NCBI GenBank assembly: GCA_004519485.1
Contig: CP038107.1
Location: 372,001 to 436,000, forward strand
Reading direction: 5' to 3'
DNA length: 64,000 nt
DNA from: Nannochloropsis oceanica
Taxonomy: Eukaryota; Sar; Eustigmatophyceae; Eustigmatales; Monodopsidaceae
Of this stretch, positions 52,950 through 64,000 are shown one piece after another. The notes under the pieces are model-generated. The model had not been told where the DNA came from. It made no database searches and worked only from the letters and a program-made list of their open reading frames with translations. Position numbers and translations under genes: made by a program. Every line of letters begins with the position of its first letter. Position 1 is the first letter of the stretch.

Positions 52950-54289
52950 ATGACGTGCAATGCCACCGCCACATTCATCGACGTAATCCGAGCCCAGCAG
53001 AACAATGACCTCCAACGCATCGAGGCCGAGCAGATGATGCGGGGGGAGAAGGCATACATGAGCGGCAAAGGTGCGTGAGTGATGGTGGAGATGAGGAGGA
53101 GGGAGGGAAGGAGGGAAGCCAAGACAAGACCAGCGCCCTCCGTCATCGTCGTGACAAAGGGGGAATATTGTCCGAAAGGGGTCCAGAGCACGAGAAGCAG
53201 GCTCTCCTCCATTCCTCTTACTCTCCTGGCAGCTTTCTTTACTTCCTGGTCTTTCCCACTTCCTGTAAAACAAAACAGAGCGCGAGATGGAGGTCCTACA
53301 GACCGCAATCAAGACCGCGACAGCCAAGCGGGACTCAGCAAGAGCGGTACGCACTTCATATCCTCCGTCCCCCTTCCTCATCCTCACCCTCCCCATCGAC
53401 TTACTTCCACCCCCTCTCTCCTGTACTCCAACAGACATACGACCGCCTTCGGGCTGACAATATTGTGCAAGCCCACAAGAACAAGGCCAAGCGAGCAGGC
53501 ATGCTGCAAGTCGCCAACATTGTCGATGTAAAGCTCGTTTGCCTCGTCGCTCCCTTTCTCCTGCCTCCTCACTTGACCTTCTTCCTTCCTCCTTCCATCA
53601 CTCCCTCACCAGGTGACCAACAAAGAGAACGACCGCAGCCTCGAGCAGCATAACAAAGAGGTTGAAGAGCTTCACAGACAGCTTCTCTTTCATATTGAAT
53701 CAGCGCGGAAACGGGCCCGATTCCTTTGTCTGACCCTAAAGGTCGATCCCGATGATCCCCGCGTGGTGGAGAAAGGGAAAGTCCGAGTGGAGGAGGTGGA
53801 GGGGGAAGAAGGGGGGGGGGGGGGAGGGGAGGACTTTGCCCTTGCCCTCAGTAGGGGAGGAGGAGGTGTACAAAGTGGAAGAGCGGATGAGGGACTTGTG
53901 GATAGAGCTCGAAGGGACGACAGGTACGTGTGTGAGGGAAGGAAGGAGGAAGGGAGGAAGGGAGGGAGAGGGAGTGGAAGAGTAATTAGAGGCAGCATCA
54001 TTGAGTTTCCTGGTCTCTTTCTTCCCTTACCTCTTTTCCTCCCGCTTTTATCCTAACAGGCACCTTGGAGGTTTTGCGTCGGAGAATTCGACAGGCGCAA
54101 GAGGAGCGAGCGCGTGCGGAGGAAGAAACGGCTTCGCTGGCACAGACGGTCGAGGAGGAAAGAAAGGTCTTGGCCGAACTGCAGGAGGAAGTGGAGGGGA
54201 AGAAGAGGGTATGGAAGGAGATGAGGATCTCGGAGGGAGGTGGAGGAGGGAAGGGAAGGGAGAGGGGACTGCTGAATGAGAAGAAGTAA
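52950..54289 (+). CDS. Coiled-coil protein of unknown function, frame interrupted at a poly-G run
   Basis: Five exons inferred: 52950-53070, 53279-53346, 53435-53527, 53613-53923 and 54060-54289. Joining the first three to exon 4 gives SGKEREMEVLQTAIKTATAKRDS, ATYDRLRADNIVQAHKNKAK and VTNKENDRSLEQHNKEVEELHRQLLFHIESARKRARF, a continuous charged coiled coil. Exon 5 codes for TLEVLRRRIRQAQEERARAEEETASLAQ, again coiled coil. Exon 4 must change frame to connect: its 3' part reads EEEVYKVEERMRDLWIELEGTTG in the frame that joins exon 5. The switch falls at a run of 14 G (53811-53824); one G fewer would restore a single frame. This may be a sequence error, a length-variable tract, or an undetected intron. 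I do not recognise the family; conserved-looking heptads suggest a cytoskeletal or flagellar-type structural protein (weak). Confidence 0.6.
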
Positions 54290-54967
54290 AGGTGGGCTGT
54301 TTGAGAAAGGCGAGAGGGAAGAAAAAAGGGAGGGAAGGGGGGGAGTGGGAGGTAGAAAGAGGGAGGGACGTGGATTTGCTGCCAAATTAAAGGGCAGCGT
54401 AGGAAAAGGTGCATATATGTGTCTAAATGGGGGAAAGGCCCAAAAAGCAATAGACAGAAGCGGATGAGAGGAACGACGACGAAGAAGGAGAGTAGGAAAA
54501 GGGGGGGAAATAGAAAAAACAAACCGCGTAGTTCAGATGCCTCCCACACGTGTTTTTGAGGGGGGATAGCAGATAGTCGAAAGCGAGGGGGCGGGATTTC
54601 GACGCAATGGGAGAGGCAGAGGATGTTTGAAAGATGAGGATGAAAACTGTGCGTGTGCTTCGGGTCGGGTCGAAACATGATTCCACACGGACGCTCGAAC
54701 GAAGAAAGTAGCATGACGTCAAGCAAAGCACGGTAAAGAGAAGACGGAGAGAAGACGGCGATGGGGGAGGGCCAAAAGGAAAAGGATGTGTTTGCATATG
54801 TGTATATAGATGAATATGTGCAAAGAGCAGATCATGAGAAAGAACAGGGGAAAACGACACAGAGCGATAAAAAAGGAAAGTATACATCTCTGCTGATCTG
54901 TGTGTACTTGCCCACTTATCTACCTACAGAAAACTCGTGTGTGAAACAGACATGGCTTCTTCCACCT
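54290..54967. other. Spacer between the coiled-coil gene and the inverted repeat
   Basis: G/A-rich sequence at 54290-54370 followed by unremarkable DNA. Minus-strand frames here (53998-54726, 54423-54887) are pyrimidine-rich artefacts opposite the purine-rich strand. No gene supported. Confidence 0.4.
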
Positions 54968-56282
54968 TTTCTTGTTGATATGGATTTATGACAAGTGCAA
55001 CAAGGAAAATCTAGGCATATTTTCCCCACGGTGGTAAGGAGCGTGTTGTCGTTTCTTTGGGCGCGTAGACCACAGACAGGCCTTCTCTTTTTCTCTTCTC
55101 ATTTGTGGGGTTCCTTAGATTAATTCCTCTACCCTCTTATCTCTCCGTCTCCAGTCCAGGAACAGGAGGAAGGCAGTTCTTCCAACGACGTCATTTCCGT
55201 ACTCAAACCATACATGCCGTCGTTGCTTCACCGCGCTCGCTACTCCCTGATTCCACCTTTCATTTCTTCTATTTCTTTTTCTTTTTTCACTTAAGACACT
55301 ACCTGCCTGTACCATAACTTTACTTACTGGGATACGAGGTAGCCCTCTGACATCCAAACTTTATACATGGATACGAGACAGTCTACGCGCGGAGCCTGCG
55401 GGTGGTGTAGACAGCCGTGGCCCAGACCCGGTCCTCGGCGACGCGCTCACTGAAGGCCTTGCCAGCCGGTTTGAGGATGGCCCTCAGGTACACAGGCTCG
55501 CCGGCTGCAGCGCCCGCAGGCACGTCCAGCATCATGGTCGTGGTGTGCTCGCCTTCCTCTGCCTGAGCCGCGGCGGATGCCACCACCTCGTCGTCGCTGG
55601 AGCGCAAGAGCACGGCCGAGACGTAAGTGGCGGGCTGATCGGGCATCAGATTGTACTGCACCTTGACAGGGGCCTTGGCGCCCGCTGCGAAGCCCGACGG
55701 GTAGTCCTTGACCAGCACGTAGTTGAAATCAGCCGGCTTGTTAGACACCCGCGCCGTGTTCTTCAGCGGCGCACAAGGGTCCACGACCTTAGCGCCAATG
55801 TCCGCAGAAAAGGTGGTAGTCGCAAGCATGTTGGGCCAGTTCTCGTCCTGGGGAGCGATGTATGCGTGCCACTTGAAGGGTGCTTTGGCTTCTTGCGGCA
55901 CAAGCACACGGGCGGTGACGTTCCCCTTCATACCTGTCACCTTGACCTTGTCGCCCGCCTGCCATTCGTTCGTGTCCGCGTTGAGCAGGTCCACGTGGAT
56001 CGCCATAGGCCGCGAGAAAGGCGACGAGTAATGCAGGTTCACGTAAATGGGAGTATTCAGCGACACGGCTTGGGGCGCACAAATCACCGACAGGGACGCC
56101 TCAGGGATGTTGTCTAAGACTTTCGCTGCCTCAGCGGCGGGGGTGGAGTCGGCGGAGACGGTGGCACAGGCGGCGGCCGCGGCCAGGAGCACGAGGGTCT
56201 TGCGGAACATGATGGGCTTACGTGAGGGTACTGGCTGTATGTTGTGTGGTGTGTTTGAAGCGGCTGTGTGAATGTCTTATGT
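54968..56282 (-). repeat. Left arm of a 1,315-bp inverted repeat
   Basis: Reverse complement of 56989-58303. Matching positions sum to 113,271 throughout (for example start codons at 56210 and 57061). I found no difference in the parts compared by eye, both coding and flanking. The outer match ends inside ...AACAAGAAA at 54968/58303 and the inner one at ACATAAG at 56282/56989. Confidence 0.93.
55383..56210 (-). CDS. Secreted protein of unknown family, copy A
   Basis: 275 residues, no intron. Signal peptide MFRKTLVLLAAAAACATVSA; the mature protein is ~255 residues of mostly beta-type sequence in what look like two similar halves, such as two Ig-like sandwiches (NTPIYVNLHYSS / KAPVKVQYNLMP; VLVPQEAKAPFKWHAYI / MMLDVPAGAAAGEPVYLRAIL). 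Two mature cysteines (VICAPQ and VDPCAPL) could form a disulfide, and GNVTA is a possible N-glycosylation site. There is no transmembrane anchor. I do not recognise the family; an extracellular or cell-wall role is a guess from the signal peptide. Its protein is identical to copy B at 57061-57888, and the two genes are transcribed away from each other. Confidence 0.85.
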   Translation of the reverse strand: MFRKTLVLLAAAAACATVSADSTPAAEAAKVLDNIPEASLSVICAPQAVSLNTPIYVNLHYSSPFSRPMAIHVDLLNADTNEWQAGDKVKVTGMKGNVTARVLVPQEAKAPFKWHAYIAPQDENWPNMLATTTFSADIGAKVVDPCAPLKNTARVSNKPADFNYVLVKDYPSGFAAGAKAPVKVQYNLMPDQPATYVSAVLLRSSDDEVVASAAAQAEEGEHTTTMMLDVPAGAAAGEPVYLRAILKPAGKAFSERVAEDRVWATAVYTTRRLRA

Positions 56283-56988
56283 GAGTTGTGTTGAGGTGGC
56301 CTGAATTCTGCAAATTCAAATTGTGATCACACATGATTCAAACATGCCTAGAGTGGTGTAGTTTGCTGGCCGGTAGCTGGAACTGGGATTTTTTTTAAGC
56401 ACACAGGCAGGCGCAGTGCTGCAAACAAACATAGAACATGACGAGTTCATAGACAGGGCGCTATACTCGTGCTTGGGGCACAAGAGACGGACGCGTGCGT
56501 TGCAATTGAAAATTTCTGCAGGATGAACTTCTTCCATCAACGAAAAAAGTACTTCAACAAGACAGGTGGTTGCCACGAAATTTTGGGACGACTCGTTACT
56601 TGTGTCGTTCTTTTTGTTTGTTCTCGTCCCCGTCGTAACTTGTCGTTCGAGTTAGAATTGCGTCTTCTGCCTGCTACGGTCGCCCTGCTCGCTGTGCTGG
56701 CGGTTTGAGAAAAAGTGGGCGATGATCAACTTCAGTTCTTGGCCCTTGCCCCCTTTCCCTCCCCCACTACACATAAACAGAATACAGCAAATCCCCTTAT
56801 GCCCCCTCACGCTCACAGGCACAATATACTCCCACGAAGCCATGCCTTTTCAATGCGTTCGTCCCGTCGGCAACCACTGTGCTCAACTCTCCCTGCCTCA
56901 TGGAATTGAGGTGGTCGTCGGCGAAGGCCCATCGCCCTGCAGGCCTCCCGCCCTCCCCACATCATGCACGGAATATTTAAACCAAAAT
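56283..56988. promoter_or_regulatory. 706-bp spacer of the inverted repeat, between divergent genes
   Basis: Unique sequence between the arms. Each gene has only ~72 bp of repeated 5' flank before the spacer begins, so the distal promoter parts of the two copies must differ. The right end (56980-56990) has TATTTAAACC about 80 bp before the copy B ATG, a possible TATA-like element; nothing equivalent is obvious on the left. No gene seen. Confidence 0.45.
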
Positions 56989-58303
56989 ACATAAGACATT
57001 CACACAGCCGCTTCAAACACACCACACAACATACAGCCAGTACCCTCACGTAAGCCCATCATGTTCCGCAAGACCCTCGTGCTCCTGGCCGCGGCCGCCG
57101 CCTGTGCCACCGTCTCCGCCGACTCCACCCCCGCCGCTGAGGCAGCGAAAGTCTTAGACAACATCCCTGAGGCGTCCCTGTCGGTGATTTGTGCGCCCCA
57201 AGCCGTGTCGCTGAATACTCCCATTTACGTGAACCTGCATTACTCGTCGCCTTTCTCGCGGCCTATGGCGATCCACGTGGACCTGCTCAACGCGGACACG
57301 AACGAATGGCAGGCGGGCGACAAGGTCAAGGTGACAGGTATGAAGGGGAACGTCACCGCCCGTGTGCTTGTGCCGCAAGAAGCCAAAGCACCCTTCAAGT
57401 GGCACGCATACATCGCTCCCCAGGACGAGAACTGGCCCAACATGCTTGCGACTACCACCTTTTCTGCGGACATTGGCGCTAAGGTCGTGGACCCTTGTGC
57501 GCCGCTGAAGAACACGGCGCGGGTGTCTAACAAGCCGGCTGATTTCAACTACGTGCTGGTCAAGGACTACCCGTCGGGCTTCGCAGCGGGCGCCAAGGCC
57601 CCTGTCAAGGTGCAGTACAATCTGATGCCCGATCAGCCCGCCACTTACGTCTCGGCCGTGCTCTTGCGCTCCAGCGACGACGAGGTGGTGGCATCCGCCG
57701 CGGCTCAGGCAGAGGAAGGCGAGCACACCACGACCATGATGCTGGACGTGCCTGCGGGCGCTGCAGCCGGCGAGCCTGTGTACCTGAGGGCCATCCTCAA
57801 ACCGGCTGGCAAGGCCTTCAGTGAGCGCGTCGCCGAGGACCGGGTCTGGGCCACGGCTGTCTACACCACCCGCAGGCTCCGCGCGTAGACTGTCTCGTAT
57901 CCATGTATAAAGTTTGGATGTCAGAGGGCTACCTCGTATCCCAGTAAGTAAAGTTATGGTACAGGCAGGTAGTGTCTTAAGTGAAAAAAGAAAAAGAAAT
58001 AGAAGAAATGAAAGGTGGAATCAGGGAGTAGCGAGCGCGGTGAAGCAACGACGGCATGTATGGTTTGAGTACGGAAATGACGTCGTTGGAAGAACTGCCT
58101 TCCTCCTGTTCCTGGACTGGAGACGGAGAGATAAGAGGGTAGAGGAATTAATCTAAGGAACCCCACAAATGAGAAGAGAAAAAGAGAAGGCCTGTCTGTG
58201 GTCTACGCGCCCAAAGAAACGACAACACGCTCCTTACCACCGTGGGGAAAATATGCCTAGATTTTCCTTGTTGCACTTGTCATAAATCCATATCAACAAG
58301 AAA
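56989..58303 (+). repeat. Right arm of a 1,315-bp inverted repeat
   Basis: Mirror of 54968-56282. It carries ~72 bp of 5' flank, the whole coding region of copy B and ~415 bp of 3' flank. Confidence 0.93.
57061..57888 (+). CDS. Secreted protein of unknown family, copy B
   Basis: Identical 275-residue product to copy A, including the signal peptide, the two mature cysteines and the putative glycosylation site. Even synonymous positions and the flanking 3' DNA are the same in the parts compared. The identity means very recent duplication or active gene conversion between the arms. Its upstream spacer differs from that of copy A, so expression could differ while the protein does not. Confidence 0.85.
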   Translation: MFRKTLVLLAAAAACATVSADSTPAAEAAKVLDNIPEASLSVICAPQAVSLNTPIYVNLHYSSPFSRPMAIHVDLLNADTNEWQAGDKVKVTGMKGNVTARVLVPQEAKAPFKWHAYIAPQDENWPNMLATTTFSADIGAKVVDPCAPLKNTARVSNKPADFNYVLVKDYPSGFAAGAKAPVKVQYNLMPDQPATYVSAVLLRSSDDEVVASAAAQAEEGEHTTTMMLDVPAGAAAGEPVYLRAILKPAGKAFSERVAEDRVWATAVYTTRRLRA

Positions 58304-58894
58304 GAAAGAAGGAACCCCTCGGCCCATGCCGCGGCGAGAGACGATGCCGCGGCGAAAGACGATGCATACCACAAGGACGATCGGGGAGCCATGCCAGATG
58401 TCTAGTCTCGATCCCGTCCGACAACCGAACGCACAAGCGCCTTTCTTATGCGCTTTGCTGAAGAAAAGAGGTCAACATTTACACTGTCCTGATAACATGA
58501 ATTAGATGTGTTTGTTACATCTCCTTGCTCAAAGCGCGGGCGGGTGCATCCAGTATTTGGACGAGGACGACATCGACGAGGTCGATATCCTCATCAACAC
58601 CATCCACCGTCGAAGCAGCACCGCTGCTGTGCTTGCCCACAGCTTGACCTGCTGCAAGAAACCAAACAATGCGGCTCAGTCTCTGTCTTACTCGTATCGC
58701 ACGAATGGTCTAAACCTTTTTGTCAAGAAGAGTGCGGTATCTTCAAATACCTTACCTCAAGGCATTCCGTGTCCACTCACACCACACAGCAACATAGGTA
58801 GGAGGTCACCACCTAGGTGCCATTTTTGCCCGCTTGTGAGGTGGCGGGCATCTCTTCACGTCACACAGCACAAGAAGCCAGGAAAAGGGCAATC
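58304..58894. other. 5' flank of the GOGAT gene
   Basis: Contains an imperfect 18-bp tandem pair (ATGCCGCGGCGAAAGAC-like, 58325-58360). The frame at 58506-58928 has no recognisable motif. Probably the GOGAT promoter. Confidence 0.4.
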
Positions 58895-61800
58895 ATGGCG
58901 GGTCGCCAGCATTACACAGTGCTCCTAACTTTGATGGTCTTGGCGGCAAGCCAGATCCAAGCATTCAGGCCCGCAGGCTTTTTGCCCGTTGGTCGATCCA
59001 AGGTTGCGGCATCGCGCGTGGTGGCAGGAGTTGATCGCTTCCAAGGGTACTTAGCGGGTCCTTTTCGTAGCATTACCGGCATTACCATCAGCACTGCCAA
59101 TGGGGATCGATCGTCGAGGCGGAGGCGCATGTTGACTCAGGCCTGGGCCATGAGCAGTGACTGCGGACCTGACCGCTCTAACTGGGGTCCTGCGCATTTG
59201 GTGGAGGAGCGCGACGCATGTGGGGTGGGCTTCATTGCTGACATCGCAGGCAAGGCCGCGCCAGGTGTGGTGCTGGATAAGGCGCTCGTGGCCCTGGGCT
59301 GTATGGAGCACCGAGGGGCGTGCTCCGCTGATCAAGTAAGAATCACGAGACGCGAGGGGAGGGCATTTAAAGGCTTTGTTTCAAGGTCCTTCATCTTAAT
59401 CTCCATAAGCATCGTCACAATATGTCTTGAAATGTTGGGATAGACCTCTCTTGGTGCTATTTCTTATCTTTCCTCGCCCAATCACCACACACCGCTACCA
59501 AAAACAGGACTCGGGTGACGGTGCAGGCGTTATGACTGCAGTCCCCTGGAAGCTCCTCGGTGTATCCGCCGCGGAGCAAGAGCACACTGGCGTCGGCATG
59601 GCATTCCTCCCGCAAGACCCAGAACGCGCCCAAGACGCTATGCGTGTTGTTGAGGCCTCAGCTGCGAAAAAGGGCTTCGAATTCGCGGGCTGGCGTGAGG
59701 TACCGGTTAAGAAGGAGAAATTGGGGCAGCTCGCCCGGGATGCCATGCCGAGCATTTATCAATTTTTTCTTCGTGCCCCTGGGATAACGGGTGATGCGCT
59801 GGAGCGAGCTCTTTACCTGTTCCGTCGTTCGTTGGTGGTGTGTTTCCAGGAGGCCGGGCAGGTGGAAGTGGGTCAGGACACCTACCTCTGCTCGCTTTCG
59901 AGCCGCACGATCGTCTACAAGGGCATGGTCCGATCGGTTATCCTGCGAGAGTTTTATTCTGATTTGGCCGATGGTGATTATGAGACGAGCTGGGCTATTT
60001 ACCATCGTCGGTTTAGCACCAACACCATGCCCCGGTGGCCCTTGGCCCAACCCATGCGTATGCTGGGCCACAACGGAGAGATCAACACGCTGCTTGGAAA
60101 TATCAATTGGGCCCGCGCACATTCATCTGATTTGAGTCAGCAATGTGATTTTGAGAAGTTGGTGCGTCCGGATAATCTCTCGTTGCTTTCTAAATGTGAT
60201 ACCCAAGCAGCCAAGGACCTTGAGCCCGTTGTCGACATGTCAAAGTCCGATTCGGCCAATTTGGATGGTGCCTTAGAACTTCTTGTCCGAGCAGGGAGGG
60301 ATGCCACGGAGGGACTGATGATCTTGGTGCCCGAGGCTTACACGAGCTTACCTGACTTGGAGAGTCGTCCAGCATTGAAGGCGTTTTATGAGTACCACGG
60401 TGGGATCCAAGAGGCGTGGGACGGGCCGGCATTGCTTGTTTTCAGCGATGGGAAGATGATGGGCGCAAAGCTGGATAGGAATGGGTTGAGGCCGGCGAGG
60501 TATTTCGTGACGGAAGATGGATTGGTATGCATGATGAGCGAGACAGGTGCGGTGCCGATTGAGGAAGGGAGAGTGAAGGAGAAGGGCAGACTGGGTCCTG
60601 GTGATATGATTGCGGTCGATTTGGAGAAAGGATTGTTTCTCCACAATGAAGATATTGAGGCTGATGTGACCACGCGGAAGCCTTACGGCGAGTGGCTGGC
60701 ACGGCAGAGTCTGACGATTTCACCGCAGAGTTTTGCACAAGAGGCAGTGATGGACCAGGTGACTGACTTGCCGGTGCAATTGACGAAGTTTGGGTGGGGT
60801 TTGGAGGACACAGAGATGATAATTGCGGATATGGCAAGCACCGGCAAAGAGTCCACGTATTGCATGGGTGATGACATTCCTCTGGCGGTTCTCTCGTCCA
60901 AGCCCCATACGCTGTATAATTATTTCAAGCAACGGTTCGCCCAGGTGACCAACCCGCCGATTGACCCATTGCGTGAGGGCACGGTCATGTCCCTCAAGGT
61001 CTCTCTAGGGAGGAAGGGTAATATTTTGGAGCCCAAGGAAGAGAAAGCTCGCCTTCTCCGCCTTGAGAGCCCCCTACTCAATTCCGCGGAGCTTGACCTG
61101 GTAATGGGTGCGGCTAATTTTTCCTCTCGTCCTCTTTCGACGGTTTACCCTTTGTCGGATGGTCCTCAAGGGCTACAGGCAGCGGTGGAAAGGCTGTGCA
61201 AGGAAGCGGCCAAGGCTGTGAGGGAAGGCGCAGAAATTTTGTTGTTGTCGGATCGGTTGGGGAGTGACTTGGAGGGGGAGATGACTTACATCCCTCCTCT
61301 GCTTGCGGTCGGCGCGGTTCATCACAGGCTGATCGAGGAAGGTTTCAGGATGCGGGCATCACTGGTGGTGGAGACGGGACAGGTCTGGAATACGCATCAG
61401 TTTGCGTGTCTGATCGGGTATGGTGCGAGTGCGATTCATCCTTACTTGGCTTTGCAGGCTGTGAGGGATTGGCATGGGGAGAAGCGAACGCAGGTGCAGA
61501 TGGAGTCGGGAGTGTTACCGAAGATTTCGCGGGAGAAAGCCTTGGAAAATTATAGGGAGGCCAATGAAGCAGGTTTGTTAAAGGTTATGAGTAAGATGGG
61601 CATTTCTCTGTTGGAGTCTTACATGGGCGCGCAGATTTTTGAGGCTATTGGAATTGGCAGTGATTTGTTGCAGCTCGGGTTCAGAGGGACCCCTTCCAGG
61701 GTGGGGGGCCTGTCGGTGGCAGATTTGGCGCAGGAAGTAAGTGGGTTTGTAGGAAAGGCCTTGGAAATGCAAGGGGAGGAGAAGAGTCGGAAGTTGGAGA

Positions 61801-64000
61801 ACTATGGATTTTACCGGTACATGGTGAAGGGGGAGTATCACCACAACAGCCCGCAGTTGAGTAAGTTGTTGCACAAGGCTGTGGATGGTGACGGGGATGT
61901 TAGTCAGTATGAGCTCTTTAGCCGGGCGGTTGCAGAGAGGCCGCCCACGACGTTGAGGGATTTGTTGGATATTAAGACGGATCGGACGCCCGTGCCTCTG
62001 GCAGAGGTGGAGCCGGCGGAGGCGATCATGCGGAGGTTCTGTACGGGGGGAATGTCTCTTGGGGCGCTGTCGAGGGAGGCACACGAGACGCTAGCGATTG
62101 CGATGAACCGCATCGGGGGCAAGTCGAATAGTGGAGAGGGTGGGGAGGACCCGATTCGCTTCAAGCCTTTGGTGGATGTGGATGAGAAGACAGGGATTTC
62201 GGCAGTGTTGCCTCATTTGAATGGCTTACGAAACGGGGACATCGCCACCTCGGCGATCAAGCAAGTGGCTTCGGGCCGGTTCGGAGTCACCCCTGAGTAC
62301 CTGATGAATGCCCGGCAGGTCGAAATTAAGATGGCTCAGGGTGCTAAGCCCGGGGAAGGCGGGCAGCTCCCTGGCAAGAAAATCGACGAGTACATCGCAG
62401 GCTTGCGTTCGTCCAAGCCCGGTGTGACCCTCATCTCCCCTCCCCCACACCATGACATATATTCAATTGAGGACTTAGCGCAGCTCATTTATGACCTGCA
62501 CGCCATCAACCCCCAAGCCCCCGTCTCGGTCAAGCTGGTCGCGGAGGTCGGCATCGGGACCATCGCCGCAGGTGTCTCCAAAGCTAATGCCGACGTGATT
62601 CAAATTTCGGGTCACGATGGGGGGACCGGTGCCTCTCCTTTAAGCTCCATCAAGCACGCGGGCAGCCCTTGGGAGTTAGGGCTGGCGGAGGTCCACCGCA
62701 CACTGTTGGAAAATGGCCTGCGTGGCCGTGTATTGTTGCGAGTGGATGGTGGGTTTAAAACGGGCTACGACATCCTGCAGGCGGCGTTGATGGGTGGGGA
62801 AGAGTACGGATTTGGGACGATTGCGATGGTAGCAGCTGGGTGCATCATGGCGAGGATTTGTCATACGAATAATTGCCCGGTGGGTGTTGCGACGCAGAGG
62901 GAAGATCTGAGAGCCAAGTTCCCCGGGACGCCTTCGGATGTGGTGAATTATTTCGCAATGGTCGCGGAAGAAGTGAGGGGTTTGCTAGCCGAGTTTGGGT
63001 ATCGGAGCTTGGACGAGGTGATTGGACGAGCGGACTTGCTGAAGACACGAGAGGGGATTCAATTGACGAAAACGAAAAGTTTGGATTTGGAGTTTTTGAC
63101 AGCGCTGCCGGATACGAGGACGGAACGAGGGTGGTTGAAGCATGAGGCCGTGCATTCAAACGGGGGAATGCTGGACGATGACATTTTGCAATCGGTCGCA
63201 GGGACTATCGCGCAGCAAGGCATGCAGCAGGAGACGATAGATATCGTCAACACGGACCGGGCGGTGGGCGCGAGGGTTTCGGGGGAGATTGCGAAGAGGT
63301 TTGGGAATAGGGGGTTTAAAGGGGAGCTGGACTTACGGTTTCGTGGGTCGGCGGGGCAGAGTTTCGGGGCGTTCACTGTGAAGGGCATGAACGTTCTGTT
63401 GGAGGGGGAAGCGAATGATTATGTGGGCAAGGCGATGAATGGAGGGAGGATAGTGATTGCTCCCCATCCTGACTTTAGGCAGCGGGGGGATGTCTCCTTC
63501 CCGGAGCAGGTCATCGTCGGGAATACATGTTTATATGGCGCGACAGGTGGGGTTTTGTATGCCTTGGGTCGGGCGGGCGAGCGGTTTGCTGTGAGGAATT
63601 CGGGGGCCGTGGCCGTGATTGAGGGGGCGGGGGACCATATGTGTGAGTACATGACAAGTGGTGTTGTCGTAAGCCTTGGGAGGGTGGGGAAGAATGTTGG
63701 TGCGGGGATGACGGGGGGTTTGGCGTATGTGTTTGAGGATGATGCCATGGCGGCGTCGAGTTTGCCGTTTTCGAAGCTGGTGAACAAGGAGATTGTTAAG
63801 ACGCAGCGGATACAGAGTAAGGCGGGAGAGGCTCATTTGAAGAGCATCCTTATAGACTACCTTGAAGCGACGGGTAGTGCTAAGGCCAAGCAGATTCTGG
63901 AGAACTGGAGCGTTAGTGTGGGCAAGTTCCACCAGGTGGTACCACCCGCGGAGGCAAATGTGCCTGAGGTGAAAGAGGCGAGTGTCAAAGCGTCGGCGTA
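58895..64000 (+). CDS. gltB: Glutamate synthase (GOGAT), large/ferredoxin-dependent type, plastid-targeted (3' end at window edge)
   Basis: Two exons: 58895-59335 and 59508 to at least 64000; intron 172 nt (GTAAGA...CAG), phase 0. 1,644 residues are visible; the last two bases, TA, could begin a stop codon. The leader [29 protein letters not shown] is a signal peptide with an ASAFAP-type site. Domains in order: Ntn-type glutaminase with ERDACGVGF (nucleophile Cys109; a further ~70-residue leader precedes), [12 protein letters not shown] and [12 protein letters not shown]; central domain; FMN synthase domain with [26 protein letters not shown] and [11 protein letters not shown]; the 3Fe-4S cysteines [15 protein letters not shown]; and the beta-helical C-terminal domain ([27 protein letters not shown]). 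The reaction makes two glutamates from glutamine and 2-oxoglutarate. No NAD(P)H-binding beta-subunit region is fused within the window, which favours the ferredoxin-dependent enzyme. Confidence 0.94.

Noticed and set aside
56469-56708. 79-residue ORF in the inverted-repeat spacer
   Set aside because: No motif, no continuation into the arms and no start context; taken as spacer.

Overview
This window is nuclear DNA of a photosynthetic eukaryote with a compact genome. Spliceosomal GT-AG introns are short and few, intergenic gaps are mostly 0.3-1.2 kb, and there is a nuclear tRNA-Ile(AAU). Six predicted proteins begin with a signal peptide followed directly by a phenylalanine motif of the ASAFAP kind, the plastid address used by algae with a secondary red plastid. 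The best fit is a stramenopile alga such as a eustigmatophyte (Nannochloropsis/Microchloropsis type). That assignment is an inference from gene content. No bacterial operons, CRISPR arrays, retroelements or virus-like elements were seen.

Layout. 1-3540: 3' part of a gene for a protein with a very long acidic Asp/Glu repeat and a Cys-containing C-terminal domain. 4659-13373 (-): an intronless gene for a ~2,900-residue protein made of two complete 'six-TM channel + cyclic-nucleotide-binding-like + ankyrin' modules in tandem, with an RGS-like C-terminus. 14258-17233 (-): a nuclear SecA with a plastid leader. 17.2-20.1 kb: gene-poor, holding a tRNA-Ile(AAU) and a decayed relative of it. 20.1-23 kb: ribosomal protein eL42 (-) and a PRMT1-type arginine methyltransferase (+), divergent. 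24.1-28.7 kb (-): a myosin-ankyrin gene that looks broken. 28.8-36.2 kb: a plastid-targeted TMEM205-like protein, a plastid ascorbate peroxidase, a Spo11-3/topoisomerase VI A subunit, and a CBS-PP2C fusion phosphatase. 37-43 kb: a five-exon serine carboxypeptidase, a TrmA/RumA-type RNA methyltransferase and a SAM-carrier-like transporter. 44.2-54.3 kb: an ER-type cyclophilin, a DHH-family Prune polyphosphatase, an RRM/RGG protein, plastid IF-1 and a coiled-coil protein. 54,968-58,303: a perfect-looking 1,315-bp inverted repeat carrying two identical head-to-head copies of a secreted protein of unknown function. 58,895-64,000: plastid glutamate synthase (GOGAT), running to the window edge.

The genes are housekeeping and do not form one pathway. 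The recurring theme is plastid biology: SecA (protein translocation), IF-1 (translation), APX (peroxide removal), GOGAT (nitrogen assimilation), a TMEM205-like membrane protein and a Prune phosphatase. The most unusual objects are the double-module channel, the head-to-head inverted duplication, the CBS-PP2C fusion, the broken myosin-ankyrin gene, and two loci (a 74-bp minisatellite at the Prune stop codon and a 14-G run in the coiled-coil gene) where repeat length decides the reading frame.
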